Positions 1 to 14,700 of a stretch of DNA of 64,000 bases are shown here, piece after piece; position 1 is the stretch's first letter, and each line of letters opens with the position of its first letter. Made by a program: the position numbers and the translations under genes. Origin of the DNA: Bathymodiolus brooksi (taxonomy: Eukaryota; Mollusca; Bivalvia; Mytilida; Modiolidae). The notes beneath the pieces are model-generated. The model was not told the origin of the DNA and made no database searches. It was given only the letters and a program-made list of their open reading frames with translations. The stretch is from NCBI GenBank assembly GCA_963680875.1, contig OY804575.1:34941103-35005102 (forward strand). Direction: 5' to 3'.

Positions 1-540
1 ATGCAAAAAAAATTGAGAATCTGGCATCGAAAAGTCTCCCCCTTAGGATGCACGCATTACTCTCACACAAAATTGAAGTTTGGCACCAGGTATCCACCAC
101 AGGATTTGCAATGCACGTATTACTTCCACAAAGAGACAAACATACAATATAACGATACAAAAAAAAACTCCAATGCATAACTGGATACTTTACCCAACAT
201 CCTCAGGAAAATTGTCATACTGAATAAAATATTGATATAGCCATTAGAGACCTTAAACTCTTACAATTGGTATGATATATAACTCCTATGAAAATATTAT
301 AAGTTTCAGATCAAATAGAAAAAAAATACGACTATTCCCCTCTCCCTATCGTCCAGGACTCGTACAACTCACTCACAGTATAACAAAAATATAAAATGGA
401 ACATATAACATCTTTAGAAAAGAAAATATCAACCGAGGTTTTATTTATGACATACTATCACACTGCTACAGACAATTCACAATCAAATCAGCATCAAATT
501 TAAATGTAAACATTGACAACGTCATAAACATATTTAACCC
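1..540. other. No feature supported (EIPR1 last intron)
   Basis: AT-rich sequence. A short open stretch near 3-170 (plus strand) looks faintly like decayed retroelement coding sequence, but no diagnostic motif is present. Confidence 0.3.
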
Positions 541-1588
541 AAAATAGAAGTATCCAAATAACTTTAATTAAAATAGAAGTATCCAAAGAACTTTAATTAA
601 AATAGAAGTATCCAAAGAACTTTAATTAAAATAGAAGAATCCAAAGAACTTTAATTAAAATAGAAGTATCCAAAGAACTTTAATTAAAATAGAAGTATCC
701 AAAGAACTTTAATTAAAATAAAAGTATCCAAAGAACTTTAATGAAAATAGAAGTATCCAAAGAACTTTAATTAAAATAGAAGTATCCAAAGAACTTTAAT
801 TAAAATAGAAGTATCCAAAGAACTTTAATTAAAATAGAAGTATCCAAAGAACTTTAATTATAATAGAAGTATCCAAAGAACTTTAATTAAAATAGAAGTA
901 TCCAAAGAACTTTAATTAAAATAGAAGTATCCAAAGAACTTTAATTAAAATAGAAGTATCCAAAGAACTTTAATTAAAATAGAAGTATCCAAAGAACTTT
1001 AATTAAAATAGAAGTATCCAAAGAACTTTAATTAAAATAGAAGTATCCAAAGAACTTTAATTAAAATAGAAGTATCCAAAGAACTTTAATTAAAATAGAA
1101 GTATCCAAAGAACTTTAATTAAAATAGAAGTATCCAAAGAACTTTAATTAAAATAGAAGTATCCAAAGAACTTTAATTAAAATAGAAGTATCCAAAGAAC
1201 TTTAATTAAAATAGAAGTATCCAAAGAACTTTAATTAAAATAGAAGTATCCAAAGAACTTTAATTAAAATAGAAGTATCCAAAGAACTTTAATTAAAATA
1301 GAAGTATCCAAAGAACTTCAATTAAAATAGAAGTATCCAAAGAACTTTAATTAAAATAGAAGTATCCAAAGAACTTCAATTAAAATAGAAGTATCCAAAG
1401 AACTTTAATTAAAATAGAAGTATCCAAAGAACTTTAATTAAAATAGAAGTATCCAAAGAACTTTAATTAAAATAGAAGTATCCAAAGAACTTTAATTAAA
1501 ATAGAAGTATCCAAAGAACTTTAATTAAAATAGAAGTATCCAAAGAACTTTAATTAAAATAGAAGTATCCAAAGAACTTTAATTAAAA
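541..1588. repeat. 29-bp minisatellite, about 36 copies
   Basis: Head-to-tail 29-bp unit containing TAGAAGTATCCAAAGAACTT. Copies are nearly identical, with scattered single-base variants, which points to recent expansion. It lies in the last visible EIPR1 intron. There are no unique spacers. Confidence 0.97.
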
Positions 1589-2616
1589 TTCACAATTTAA
1601 AGCTGTCATGGCGATGCAATCATCACCAATAAAATGTTAAAACTGTGTCAATCGTCAAATCTGTCAAAGCTCCACACAACATCAACACACATGTTATTGT
1701 ATCAACATCAGGAAAATTCTTTAGCGGCATGGCGATGCAATCATCACCAATAAACAATAAAAGGTCACAGACTATCTTCTTAATTACAAACGGTGAAAAA
1801 AAAATTCCTCTGCGTTGGCGATACAGTTATCACCAAACAACAACAAATTTCTTCAAACGGTTGTGGCAATACACAAAGTTTAAATCAGGTCTTCTATAGA
1901 ATTGGAGGCGGGGCATCGACACAATGATCTTCAGTGCAAAGTACACAAAACGAGACACATTGAAAACGGCAATACACATAGACAAAGAATGACAAAATCT
2001 GGACAGTTCATCTCTTAGATATCAGAAAAATTTGATGAAATATATCTTCAAATGGCATTATAAATTAAACTGATTGAATTTAAATAAAATTCCATGACAA
2101 TATTGTCAGTCAAGGCACTTACCACTGGTTAACACGTACGAATGAAATCAACTGGTCAAGTATCGAATGTAACAATCCAATCAAATGAAATAACTTAATG
2201 TAAATTCCACCAATATAAAGTCGAAAAATTCAATAAAGTTCCATAAAAATCTGGCTCCATGGAGAGCATGTGGTCGATCGGTAATTTCACAATGTTCAAA
2301 ATATCTCTGGGAAACTAGTCCAGCTCACATAAATCGCTACATATAACACAAAACATTAAACATACGGGAACATTTGGGTTTCTCCACCATGTAATGATAT
2401 AGCAGGACACAACGCGTGCCCTGCAACAATCACAAATTAAATGAACAACAAAAACACGTCTGCTGCCATTTCTAACATTTATTAAAGAGACAGATAATAC
2501 ATATAACAAGAGAAATTAAATATTGCTTCCTGCTTATGTCACAGAGAGTTTATAGACTTTAAAAAAAGGTTGTTATACAAGTGATTTTTTTTACAATGAA
2601 TTCGTAATCGACTGAC
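1589..2616. other. EIPR1 intron with degenerate repeats
   Basis: At 1605-1880 there are three or four degenerate copies of a roughly 75-bp segment carrying GGCGATGCAATCATCACCAA. Nothing recognisable follows up to exon 8. No match to the missing EIPR1 last exon was found. Confidence 0.5.
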
Positions 2617-2781
2617 CTATTTAAATCTTTGTCATCATCACTATCGTCATCATCATTGTCTGCCAAGTTTCCATAAGGCTCTGATGAAAGGGAGACAACA
2701 CTGTTCAAAATGACACGACTGTCACTACTGGATGATAACACTAACTGATCATGAAAATGGTTATATTTCACTGACCACACC
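2617..2781 (-). CDS. EIPR1: EIPR1 coding exon 8
   Basis: Encodes [20 protein letters not shown] and [18 protein letters not shown], followed by an acidic stretch ([11 protein letters not shown]), as in the family. Acceptor CAG|GG, donor AATAG|GTCAGT in phase 2. The next exon is not found before base 1. Confidence 0.9.
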
Positions 2782-5700
2782 CTGTAATAGATTAATAGAA
2801 TTGCATTACAAAATTGTATGGTAAGACCTCATTTTAAGATGTGAATGTTGTAACTATATAGATATATATATCCTTTAGCATTGTCTAATTGCTCCTATTA
2901 CACATCACTGTTTTTCTCGTAGCAGTTTTGAAATGCCTTTACCGCAAAATAAAGGAAGAATAGGTCCATAAGCTTCTGTTTTTCTCGTAGCAGTTTTGAA
3001 ATGCCTTTACCGCAAAATAAAGGAAGAATAGGTCCATAAGCTTCTGTTTTTCTCGTAGCAGTTTTGAAATGCCTTTACCGCAAAATAAAGGAAGAATAGG
3101 TCCATAAGCTTCGAGATTAAAGTAAATAGGAGCATAAATTGGGAACCATAAAAAGCATAATGATCAGAACTGAACTTGACTTGTGTATTGTGGTCAAAAA
3201 CATGTTTAATACATGTACATTTCAAGGAAGAGTGAGTGCATATGATTCCAGATAGAGTAAACTGGGGCATAACTCAGGAACCATACAAAGCATAGTAACT
3301 TCACCTGAGCAGAAACCTAAGAAATTTGTGAGGTTTTTTTGGCAAATCAAGGGACATAACTCCAGAATGCAAAAAAGTGTTAAAAGTTCAAACATAAACT
3401 TGACCTACGATTTATGGTACATTGTACTTGACCTTATTAATAAATTTCAAATGATTTGTGTAAGGGGAACTGAGAAATTGGGGTCTATCAGCAGATCAAG
3501 GGGCATTACTCTAGAACGGAAAAAGTGTTATAGTTTAAAAGTGAACTTGCTCCCTCACTGATATATTTGAAATTATTTGCTCAAGGGACTTAAGTTATTG
3601 ACATGAAAACAAATGTGTCTAACATGTCTAGCCTAGGATAACCATTATCATTCTGGAAACTAAATACAGTCAAATGTTTGTGGATTCTATATATATTACA
3701 TCAGTATTAGTTGTTACTTTACTGCTTCACTCATTAGTACAAAAAGAAGGTCGTTAAATCCATAACACAGAATGAACAAATGTATAGCTTCATACCGTAA
3801 TATTCATAACAACTTTAAACATAATTCACTGAGAATTTTCCCCAGATATCTATATACTTTTTTTCTACAAAATATACCAACACATCTCTCATGCTTTTGG
3901 ATGTTATGTGCAAAGAGCTTAAGAAAATAGAAAGCATCATAAGCGTAACTCAGATTAGATCAGACTGGTCGACATATACTAATTAGCATATTTAATCGTT
4001 GACAGATCAGATTCTAATAAAATGTGAAACACAAACTACAAGTACAGTCAAACCTTCCTTATGTGACTTTCCAAGGGAACTCTGAAAAATGGTAACTCCT
4101 CTCATTGTTGACATAAAATTCTGGCTAACAGAGATGATATGCACAGGCTCACTTTTTCAACATAACATAAGCTGAATGCAACTTTTTTTTTGCTAAAAAT
4201 GTCTTTTAATGTTAATTTAAAACAAATTAAAGTCTAGGATTATGATTTCTTTCTTTTATTTCAGAAACTTACCAATGGGAATGTTGAGAAAGAACTGTTA
4301 GAGGTTCTGTTGGCTTTCTGATGTCCCAGAATTTGACCTTACAATCATCACCACAGCTGACTATATAGTACTGTTTGTTTGGGTTAAAATCTAGATCACG
4401 GACTAGTTGACCATGTGCATTATCTATTGTATATACCTGTCTAATAAAAACAAACTATTTATATTACAAATGACATAAATATAAACAAATAAAAAGTAAT
4501 AGAGAATGGAGGTAACTTTACGATTATAGAGAGTGGAGGTAACTTTACGATTATAGAGAGTGGAGGTAACTTTACGATTATAGAGAGTGGAGGTAACTTT
4601 ACGATTATAGAGAATGGAGGTAACTTTACGATTATAGAGAATGGAGGTAACTTTACGATAATAGAGAATGGAGGTAACTTTACGATTTATAGAGAATGGA
4701 GGTAACTTTACGATTATAGAGAGTGGAGGTAACTTTACGATTATAGAGAATGGAGGTAACTTTACGATTATAGAGAATGGAGGTAACTTTACGATTATAG
4801 AGAATGGAGGTAACTTTACGATTATAGAGAATGGAGGTAACTTTACGATTATAGAGAGTGGAGGTAACTTTACGATTATAGAGAATGGAGGTAACTTTAC
4901 GATTATAGAGAGTGGAGGTAACTTTACGATTATAGAGAATGGAGGTAACTTTACGATCATAGAGAATGGAGGTAACTTTACGATTTATAGAGAATGGAGG
5001 TAACTTTACGATCACAGAGAATGGAGGTAACTTTACGATTATAGAGAATGGAGGTAACTTTACGATTATAGAGAATGGAGGTAACTTTACGATTATAGAG
5101 AGTGGAGGTAACTTTACGATTATAAAGAATGGAGGTAACTTTACGATTATAGAGAATGGAGGTAACTTTACGATTATAGAGAGTGGAGGTAACTTTACGA
5201 TTATAGAGAATGGAGGTAACTTTACGATTATAGAGAGTGGAGGTAACTTTACGATTATAAAGAATGGAGGTAACTTTACGATTATAGAGAATGGAGGTAA
5301 CTTTACGATTATAGAGAGTGGAGGTAACTTTACAATTATAAAGAATGGAGGTAACTTTACGATTATAGAGAATGGAGGTAACTTTACGATTTATAGATAA
5401 AAAATAATGAGAAAAGTTTGAAGATACCTAACCAAATATCATAAATCACAGGAAATTAAAATAACTCTTCTCCCTCTTTTATTTCAAAGCAATAAATAAG
5501 GGGTAAAATAAAATAAGATGCATAATTACAATATACATGTACAATCTACAAATAATATTGTTAACTTTCATAATCAGCAGATTAGCAGGATACCACACTG
5601 ATGATGACATGGCTTCATGGCCAAAATCTAATCTGACCTATATTTTGTTATGAGAAGTAGTTAAATCGCATAATAAATATATACTATTGTTGATTTGATT

Positions 5701-8700
5701 AGTGAAATTTTCCCTTAATATAAGGATTTATCAGCACGAGAAGTAGGGTTAGGGTTAGGGTGTTTAACATCACTTTCAACAATATTTCAGTTATATTGTG
5801 GCAGTCAGTTTTATTGGTGGAGAAAACCACTGACGTGCCTCAAGTCACTTTATCACATAATGTTGTACAGAGTACTCGAAACTTTAGTGGTGATTGTAAA
5901 TCCAACTACCATATAATCTCAACGGTCCCTACTACCCAAGAAACACAATATGCACTTCGACATAGACCTCCATGAATATTGTTTCTTGTGTTGATAAATT
6001 GCTATATTAACCCTATCAAATGGTAATAATTGTATAATGCCACACATACACTGTTAACATTGTTAACATTTTCAAGGGACATAACTCTATAATGGTACAC
6101 TTTTTTTTTGCACAAGTCAATATAAAGGAAGTCAAAATCGAAATTAACACATATTTTGCTATTATAAGTAATCTGAAACCGCATCTTTCGATTAGAGAGA
6201 CACTGTCAAATATATGCTCCAAAGATTTTTCAGGGATCGAAAAATTAACAACCTGTCTCAATGTATGTATACTATATTTATGCATTCATGATATTGACTG
6301 AAATAGTGAAAATGCTGAGAAAGTGGTATTTCAATGTGCTTTGATTCTGCTATAGAAACTTACTGCATTGAACGAATATCCCAACCTCTAATATGTGTGT
6401 CATTGGCTGTTGCTATCTGTGTACAGTTATGATGAGGATTCCATTGACCGGTGGTAAATTTAGAATTGCCTTTACCATCTAAACCAGTGGATGCTGTCAT
6501 CTAAATAAATAAAACAACACATCAATACATTAATGAGCATTCAAAGATTTTAAAGAGGTTAAACAAATATATATTTCCATTCTCTCTATATCTTAAGTAG
6601 TCCTAACATGCATAATGAAATGTTCTGAATTCTAATAAGTTCTGTATATGATGTGGATTTATGTGACGACACAAAATTTTGAAAATATATGGTTGATGGA
6701 AAATATATGCCATTACTTGGCAAAACCTCAAGTAAGCTAAAACAATTTTTGGTGGAAAGAAATCTTTTCCATATTTTCTTTGATTTATGAAGCTGTCCAA
6801 TCAAGTGCATTTTTAAAAATACATATGTAAACCATTTTAGTCATTTTTCACAGAAAAAAATAGAAACAAAATGTATTTCTCAGTATGGATACAGCTTAAA
6901 AATTAATGATCACCAAACTGATTTGTAGATGCCAAAAAAAAAATGAATGTTTTTTTTCAACTTTGGATATACACAGAACATGAAACTAGAGGCTAAGTGG
7001 ACTGAGCCTGTGTCGCTTACCTTTCATTCTGCTTTGAGGAAACTTAATACAGAACCTTCCATACATGTAGATGCTTCCTACCAAGTTTCGGTTCATATGG
7101 CCAAGTAGTTTCAAAGGAGAAGATTTTTTAGAAATCGACCAATCAGAAACAAGAATTGCATGTGGTGGCCATGTTTGCAAACCGATCGGGACGAAATGAG
7201 CAATCTTCATAGAGGACATTCCATAGATGCTTCCTATCAAGTTTCGGTGGTAGCCATGTTTGTTAACCGATCGGGACGAAATGAGCAAACTTCATAGAGG
7301 ACATTCCATAGATGCTTCCTATCAAGTTTCGGTGGTAGCCATGTTTGCTAACCGATCGGGACGAAATGAGCAATCTTCATAGAGGACATTCCATAAATGA
7401 TTCCTACTAAGTTTTGGTGGTTGCCATGTTTGTTAACTGATTGGGACGAAATGAGCAATATTCATAGAGGACATTCCATAGATGCTTCCTACCAAGTTTC
7501 GGTTCATTTGGCCAAGCGGTTTCAGAGGAGAATATTTTTAAAAAATCAGCCAATCAGAAACAAGAATTGCCTGTAGTGGCCATGTTTGGTAATGGATCAT
7601 AACAAAATGTGCACTCTTTAGAGAGGACCTTCCATAGATACTTCCGATCAAGTTTCAGTTTATTTGGCTGAGGGTTTTCAGAGGAGAAGATTAAAATGTG
7701 AAAAGTAAACGGATGACAGACGACAGACACCAAGTGATGGCAAAAGCTCATATTGCCTTTGGCAAGGTTTGCTAAAAAGAATATTAAAATGTGAATACCT
7801 ACTTGTAATGTATAGAATAAACATGTTACACTATATCAGCATTAGTTAATTTCTAAGGGAGATAATATCAAGAGTTATCTTTCTTTTGACAGCTTAGGCA
7901 AGAGTTATCTTTCTTTTAACAGAGGAGAAGACTTTTTAGAAATCAACCAATCAGTAACAATAATTGCTTGTGGTGGCCATGTTTGCTAACCGATCGGGAC
8001 AAAATGAGCAATCTTTATAGAAGACCTTCCATAGATGCTTCCTACCAAGTTTCGGTTCATTTGGCCAAGCAGTTTCAGAGGAGAAGATTTTTTAATATCG
8101 GCCAATCAGAAACAAGTATTGACTGTGGCGGCCATGTTTGTTAATGGATCGGGAAGAAATGAGCAATCTTTATATAGGACCTTCCATAGATGTTTCCTAC
8201 CAAATTTCAGATCAATTGGCTTTGCGGTTTCAGAGGAGAAGATTAAAATGTGAAAAGTTAACAGACGATGGACGCCAAGTGATGGCAAAAGCTCATATTG
8301 CCTTTGGCAAGGTGAGCTAAAAATGTGGTTGGGAAACAGGAAATAAATAATTGATGAGTCTGAAAATACATCAAGCAGTATGGCTTATCTACATGAAGTT
8401 TTGATCTTAGTATCAAGAACATATGACCTGTACACTGTACAGTCATCAAAATAATATAACTTTTTTTTTACATATAGTCGGAAAATAGGTAGTGAATAAG
8501 TGATGAGTCTGGAAATGACTCGTACATTATGACAAACCTACACATAATTACCGATAAAGACAGAAAATCAAGATGTAAATATCTGTAGTTGAGAAAAATG
8601 GCATGGTTACTCTAAATAAATAATAAACTTAAAATTTCAAGTTGTTGTATTCCAGTATTTCCATTCATGTCATTACAGAAAAGCTAGATACAGGGCTATT

Positions 8701-11700
8701 GACACCGTCTGGAATCAGCATTTGTGATATTTCTGTTTTCTTTTTGTTTACTGAATTGCAAAATCTGGCTTGTTTATGAAACCTTTTGGGATTTGACTAA
8801 TTTTATGAGTTTTCTACAGTCTAATTTTGCTTAACATTCTTGTGGTCATTCTACGATTTCGTACTTTCAAATATTTTGAGCATATCAACTTACTATTGGT
8901 GAGATATAAGTTAATGAAATGCATGTGTCGTGCAAGTAAATTCATCGGTACTTTACATCTCTCTTACAGATGAAGATGTACAACTACCAAACATACTAAT
9001 ATGATTGTGTAGACATTACCTCAGCAGTACTAGATGTGGTATTGATATCCCATAATATGATATGATTATCTGATTGTGTAGACATTACCTTAGCAGTACT
9101 AGATGTGGTATTGATATCCCATAATATGATATGATTATCTGCAAAGCCAATAACTGTTGATGTATCTCCTGTCGGATGCCATAGAACACTGAAAATAAAT
9201 CAAGTGAAATCAACAGGAGAAGTTAACTAAAACAATAAAATTCAGAAGGAAACTTTTATCTTCCCCAAAATAAAAAATACTTTGAAACCAATTACCAGTA
9301 GTCAAGTAAATTGTACCACCTCTGATGTCTACAATGTAGGCACTGCGTCTTTGACTCGTGTGTGGGAGATACGAGTGTGAATTCAGATCTGGTCTAACCA
9401 AGATTTTCTAAAAACAATACATGTATTTGTGGCTTCTTGGGCAAGTATGCAGCATTATGGAGGGAGAACAAGGACGGATCTGGTAAGAATTCAAATGTCA
9501 ACTGTTATTTCATTGAAATAGCACTATCATACCTGTTAACCTCTGGGAACTGCTAGGGGGAGATCTCCCCCTTACCAACTCTTCTAAGGTGGAGATTTTG
9601 TACGTCGCCTTTAAACGCACAAAATTGTACCTTGTAGTTGAATGATTATAAAGCAATGATGTAAAATGGTATATAAAGACACATTCATTGTATACAAATT
9701 TATTGTTGACCCTTCTATTAACGGCTTGACAGTCTAGTTACATGAACTTATGTTACTCTGGTATGTTAGAACAGCTTTCTTTGCTCACTTGGTCATCAAA
9801 CTGGTGCAATTGGGGGGTTTTGTTAGTAGCAGTGACTGCTTTCTTGTGTAAACTGGTCTCTGAGTGTCTCTTAATATCATACAGTCCCCCTGAAGCAACA
9901 CTGAAGTTGGAACTACAGCATGTGTACAAAAGTGATTCCGTTTCCGCCATCTTCCCTATATATTTCATATAAAACCACTTATTTTCATAACATTCTCATG
10001 AAGTCATTGTTTAGCCGATTTTCATGAAATTTTCACCTTTAAAAACAGAATTAATTAGAGTTTATCTTAATATCTTCATGTAATTTATTCGAACTTTTAT
10101 TTGCAAGCATTTATGATTTAAACACAAATGTAAATTCTTGACGTCACAATTTTATATGATTATATAGTAAGATTTGGTGAAAAAATTAAACTTTGTTTTT
10201 AAATCAATTCTTAAGAGAAAGTAGAAATAAAATCATTTGCAAATTATACGAAAAAGAAATTATTTATTTCTGCATTTAATGCTAAAAATTTCATGAAAAT
10301 CAGATAAGGAATGACTTCATGAGAATGTTATGAAAATAAATGGTTTTATATGAAATATATAGGGAAGATGGCGGAAACGGAATCACTTTTGTCCACATGC
10401 TGTACACAGAGTGCAAAACGCCAGATCATTTCCCAACGAACTTGACTGTAACCAGTGGTGTGATTTTTTCCACTCGTCCTGGAATTTTACAATTGTATTT
10501 CTTTTTCTTTGATGTCGAAGAAGGAGTACTAGGTCCCGAATTCCACCTTCTCTTTGTTGATTGAGACATCGCTATAAAATGCCAGAAACAAATTTTATTT
10601 AAAGCTAAATCTGAATAGTACTCCCCGAGAATATACATTTCTAATTGGTGTCCGTTCGATTACGTAAACAACAATCAGTTTCGTATTCCTGAACGAAAAG
10701 TCTAGAGAAACTCGATAAAAATTGATACGAAACATCTCGACGATTGACGGAAATAGCCGATCGATTGTAAACAAATATGGCGACTGAAGAAAGTAAATAA
10801 ATTTTTTGTTGGGGGGAGATCGTGCGGGAGGAAAAGGTGTGTGCGGGATATTTATGTCTCCCGCGCGGGAGACCCATTCCATGCGGGAGATAAGGCTCTT
10901 ACGCGGGTGACTCCCGCGCAAAGGGGGAGGGTTAACAGGTATGCACTATAACAATGCATTCTGGTTTTGTACAAACATTAAAGTTTATATTCCACAATAC
11001 AAACTTAGCAGAAATGAGCTAAAAACTTAATAACTGATACTTGAGCTGAAACAATATCTACTCACAAATGAGAATCATGCAGAAACAAACAAAAATCAAA
11101 CATATTAAATTTCACTGAGAATAAATATACATGAAATTAGTAAGATTCCTACTATAAATTATGTGGTACTACTATTACAAAATGTACTGTTATTAGTTTG
11201 ATAGAGTCAATAATTTCTTACCTTTTCATATCACCATAATCTGAGTTATCAAGATGGCAGACCAACCTAACAGAAGGGTGTGCTGATTGGTCATCAGACT
11301 GTCCACTATCAAAGTCACCTGGTAACCTCCATATAGCTGCTTTCATTTCTGTTTTTGACTCTGATGCTAAAAATAGTAAAGTTATGGTACAGCATCATTC
11401 ATATTGGTTTTCTCCTAATAATATAAATGCATGTTACATGATGAAGAGGGCATGTATAGAATGATATACTTGTTCTGAATGAAACATGGCTATATTTTTT
11501 CCGAAATTTCCAGTGTCATTTCATTACCTTAAAATTTGAAATTGCTAAATATACTAATAATTTTTTCTTTCATACCTTCAAAGAATTTTGGGAATAAATT
11601 AAGGATATATGCATGTTTAATTTGATCTAGTTTTTTACTCATTATATATATATATATTTCAATATTGCATACTTAAAATTAGAGAATTCTGGGATATAAT

Positions 11701-14700
11701 AATCTCTAAGCTGACCCAATTAAAATCATAGAAAAAAGTTTATCTCTTTTTTTTCTTAAAAAAATTTGGAGAGGATTAGTGACAATCAAAAAAGAAATCG
11801 AAAAAGAATGATATGAGGGAATGTATGAAATTTATGGTTAAAATTCAACATAGCATGTACATGTATAAGTATTTTTACTTTTATTATAACATGTTGTCAT
11901 CAGGTCTTTATCTATTGTTGAGGCAGTTATGTTCCAAATTTCACCCTCAGGATGTAGATAAATGTTCTTGTTGATGACATTATTTTCATCATCAAAGTCT
12001 ATGTGATGAATCTGAAAACAAAATTATCAGAGTGTTATAATGATGAGTGAGCAATAGTGGAACCATTTTCCAGCTTATTCATGGCAAGAACAAGTTACTT
12101 GAGATAGAGCGATGTCTGCTTTATACTATAGACTAAAACGCTGAGCTGGATTTATATAGTGTTAGCTCACTGAAGCAGCAGTCTGCAGGTAGACATGACC
12201 GATACTTTTTTTTGACATATGATATTATCATTCTGGTAATCTCTACATTTTTTCTGACCCTTGACCCTTATTACTGTGTGGTTAGTGGAAAAGCAGAAAA
12301 TAATATTTTTTCTATTCCTATAGTATATTAAAATACATCTTTCTTGTATTTCTATGTTCTATACAATAACAACTTGTGTGAGAGAATTGTTTGTTATCTT
12401 TTAAATTGTAGAGAGCTAAACCACCAACGTGGTTAGTATTTTGATATATTGGTAAATTACAGTGAAATAAATATGATTATAAATCGAGGAAAACAAAGGT
12501 TAAAGCATGGAAACCAATTGTAAAAGGATGACAAATTATAACAGATGTTACTATGATAATGTGTATATGTGATTGTAAAATTTTGTGATTCTAAAAAAAC
12601 ATAAGTTGTTTTCATAATGTTCCTGTCCTTAATATGAACTCTATGTATATAGTTCACAGTTTTTGCTATTTCAACAACTAATATAATAAAAAAAATTGCT
12701 AAACACTTAAACAGCCACATACATCTAAAATGATTATCTAATGTCCCTTATATCAACAAATATAATCCAATGATGAAATTGGCTCATAAGTTGAGAGAAA
12801 CAATTAGGAATTGACCAATGCAGACTGCAACTTTAGCACTGGTTATATTGCCCAAAAAAATCTTATCAGACCAGCAAGGTTAATTAATTTTTCATTTCAA
12901 CTGTACTTAAAATTTGCTTTTTTTTCTTAAGTTCGGACCAGTAACTTCTGAAGTCTAAAATCATTGACTGCCATGTGTTATGCTACATGTATTTTGTTGT
13001 ACGGGAACAGCTACTTACAAGTGCTATAATATAATGGTAACTGTTTATTATGACACCTTTTTTGGCAATTAGTTATAAAACTACAAATATAATTTTTTTA
13101 TTTTCTTTTTCTTCTACCATATAAGAACTGGGTGTTGGTAACTGAAATGATATAGCTCTGTGTGACTACATATGGTGAGCAGATCATCCTGGATAACAGA
13201 ACAAATCTCATCTCAAACAGTCTGCATTTACATTTATGTTTATTTACCTGATTTTCCACACGTAACGACTGAGTTCCGACTAAAAATCTAATTTTGTCCG
13301 TTTCACCTGTCTGTGTGGTTAATGCCTTTGCCTGTAGAATTGAAATAAAAGTAAAATTAATTCAGGTTGCAAAATCAACATCTAAATAGGTCTTCCACAA
13401 AAGATATTTGTTTCCTGTTAATATTATCACCTACGATACTAAAGCATAATATAAATTAGAACAAAAAATAAATTAGCAGTTGATTTTGATATGTACGGTA
13501 ATGGTAATATACCTGTAGCATGAGAAAGTCCTTTATAAAGTTGATTTGAACTGTTGTGTTGAAGGAGTATGATGCTCACTATGTTTCCATAATGAGTATG
13601 GGGAACTTATTAACTAACTGTGTAACCCTCTATAAATAAAGAATTTATTATTATTATTATGAAAATCTCTACTGTATTTGATATTTTTTTTACACAGTGA
13701 GTTAGTGAGTGATTGTTGATAAACACCAACTCAAAATGTTTAACTATATCATGGCGAGAACAAGTTGATTTTCAAAGAGAGTATGATGAGGTCTGCTTTG
13801 TACTAGACAAACACGCTTAGTTGGATTTTTATAGTGCAAGCTCAATGAAACAACAGTCTGCGAGTAGACATGTTGCCCCAATTGGACCGATTATCCTGAT
13901 TCCGAGCCAACCAGTCTTTGTTCTTTCTCCTTAATACTGCAAGCTTAGTGATATATTGACTACTTAACTAAATGTAAAATTGATAACCCTACAACGGATA
14001 CATGATTGTCAGTCGTCTGATGTCAAATGTTAAATGAGAATACACTATCTCCCTTGATTACAGACCTGAACATAAGTGGATAGTCAACATAACAAGTCCT
14101 TCACTGTCTTCAGCTTGTGTCAGTTGTGATCAAATTGTCACTGTCAGTAATCAGTAAAGTGTCAGTAAGATAAGTTTAATTTAAAGTCGGCATGTCAAAA
14201 CAACAAATACAACACAAGCTCTATCTAGACAGACTACATTGTACATGTACTACACTCTACACGACTATAGTCTACAGGATTTCCAGTCAAATCGGCCCTA
14301 GTCAAATCGGCCCCAAGTCAAATCGACCCAAAAAAAAAAAAGAAAATAAAAGAATAAATAAATAGAAATTATGTATTAATGTAAATTAATATTTTTGGTT
14401 AAAAGATGTAAAATTTAAATTTTATTGATGAGCGGATTCTTTTATTTTCGTATCAATGGTAAACATTTACTGGTACAAAACACAATTGTACTAGACAGTT
14501 TTAATTCTTCAATAATTAAAACGTATTGGATGTATTTAATTATTTTGTTGAATAGTGTCCAAACAATTTAAGAAATATTTAACTTTGCATGTTGACAATA
14601 GTAAACAACAAAAATGGCAGACATAGGATTTCCCGGTCTGAAAAAAGAGTGAAACACATTGTTCTTGTTTATAATGCGCACCCCTCCTGCAAAATAAAGA

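Larger units (their letters stand above)
9528..10943. mobile_element. Inverted-repeat DNA transposon, 6-bp target duplication (copy 1)
   Basis: Ends are CATACCTGTTAACC and its complement GGTTAACAGGTATG, flanked by the direct repeat CACTAT (9522-9527 and 10944-10949). Near the right end it has a G/C-rich stretch with GCGGGAG motifs. Copy 2 at 28138-29244 shares both ends and also has a 6-bp target duplication (CAATAT), which fixes the borders. Inside are fragments of a BED-type zinc-finger protein, themselves split by a younger MITE. It lies in EIPR1 intron 4. The superfamily is uncertain: 6-bp duplications occur, for example, in IS3EU-like or Dada-like elements. Confidence 0.8.

Noticed and set aside
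541..1588. Possible CRISPR array
   Set aside because: Head-to-tail identical units with no unique spacers, in an animal intron: a minisatellite.
1..2616. Last exon of EIPR1
   Set aside because: Searched the minus strand for the conserved C-terminal block (SVYAVDWS ... SYDGRLVINR); no counterpart found, so it lies outside the window.
4424..5400. Long repetitive open frames on both strands
   Set aside because: They arise from a 27-bp tandem repeat (period divisible by 3). No conserved domain, and they fall in an EIPR1 intron.
5745..5761. Telomere remnant or chromosome fusion point
   Set aside because: Fewer than three hexamers at a SINE edge; chance or microsatellite growth is enough.
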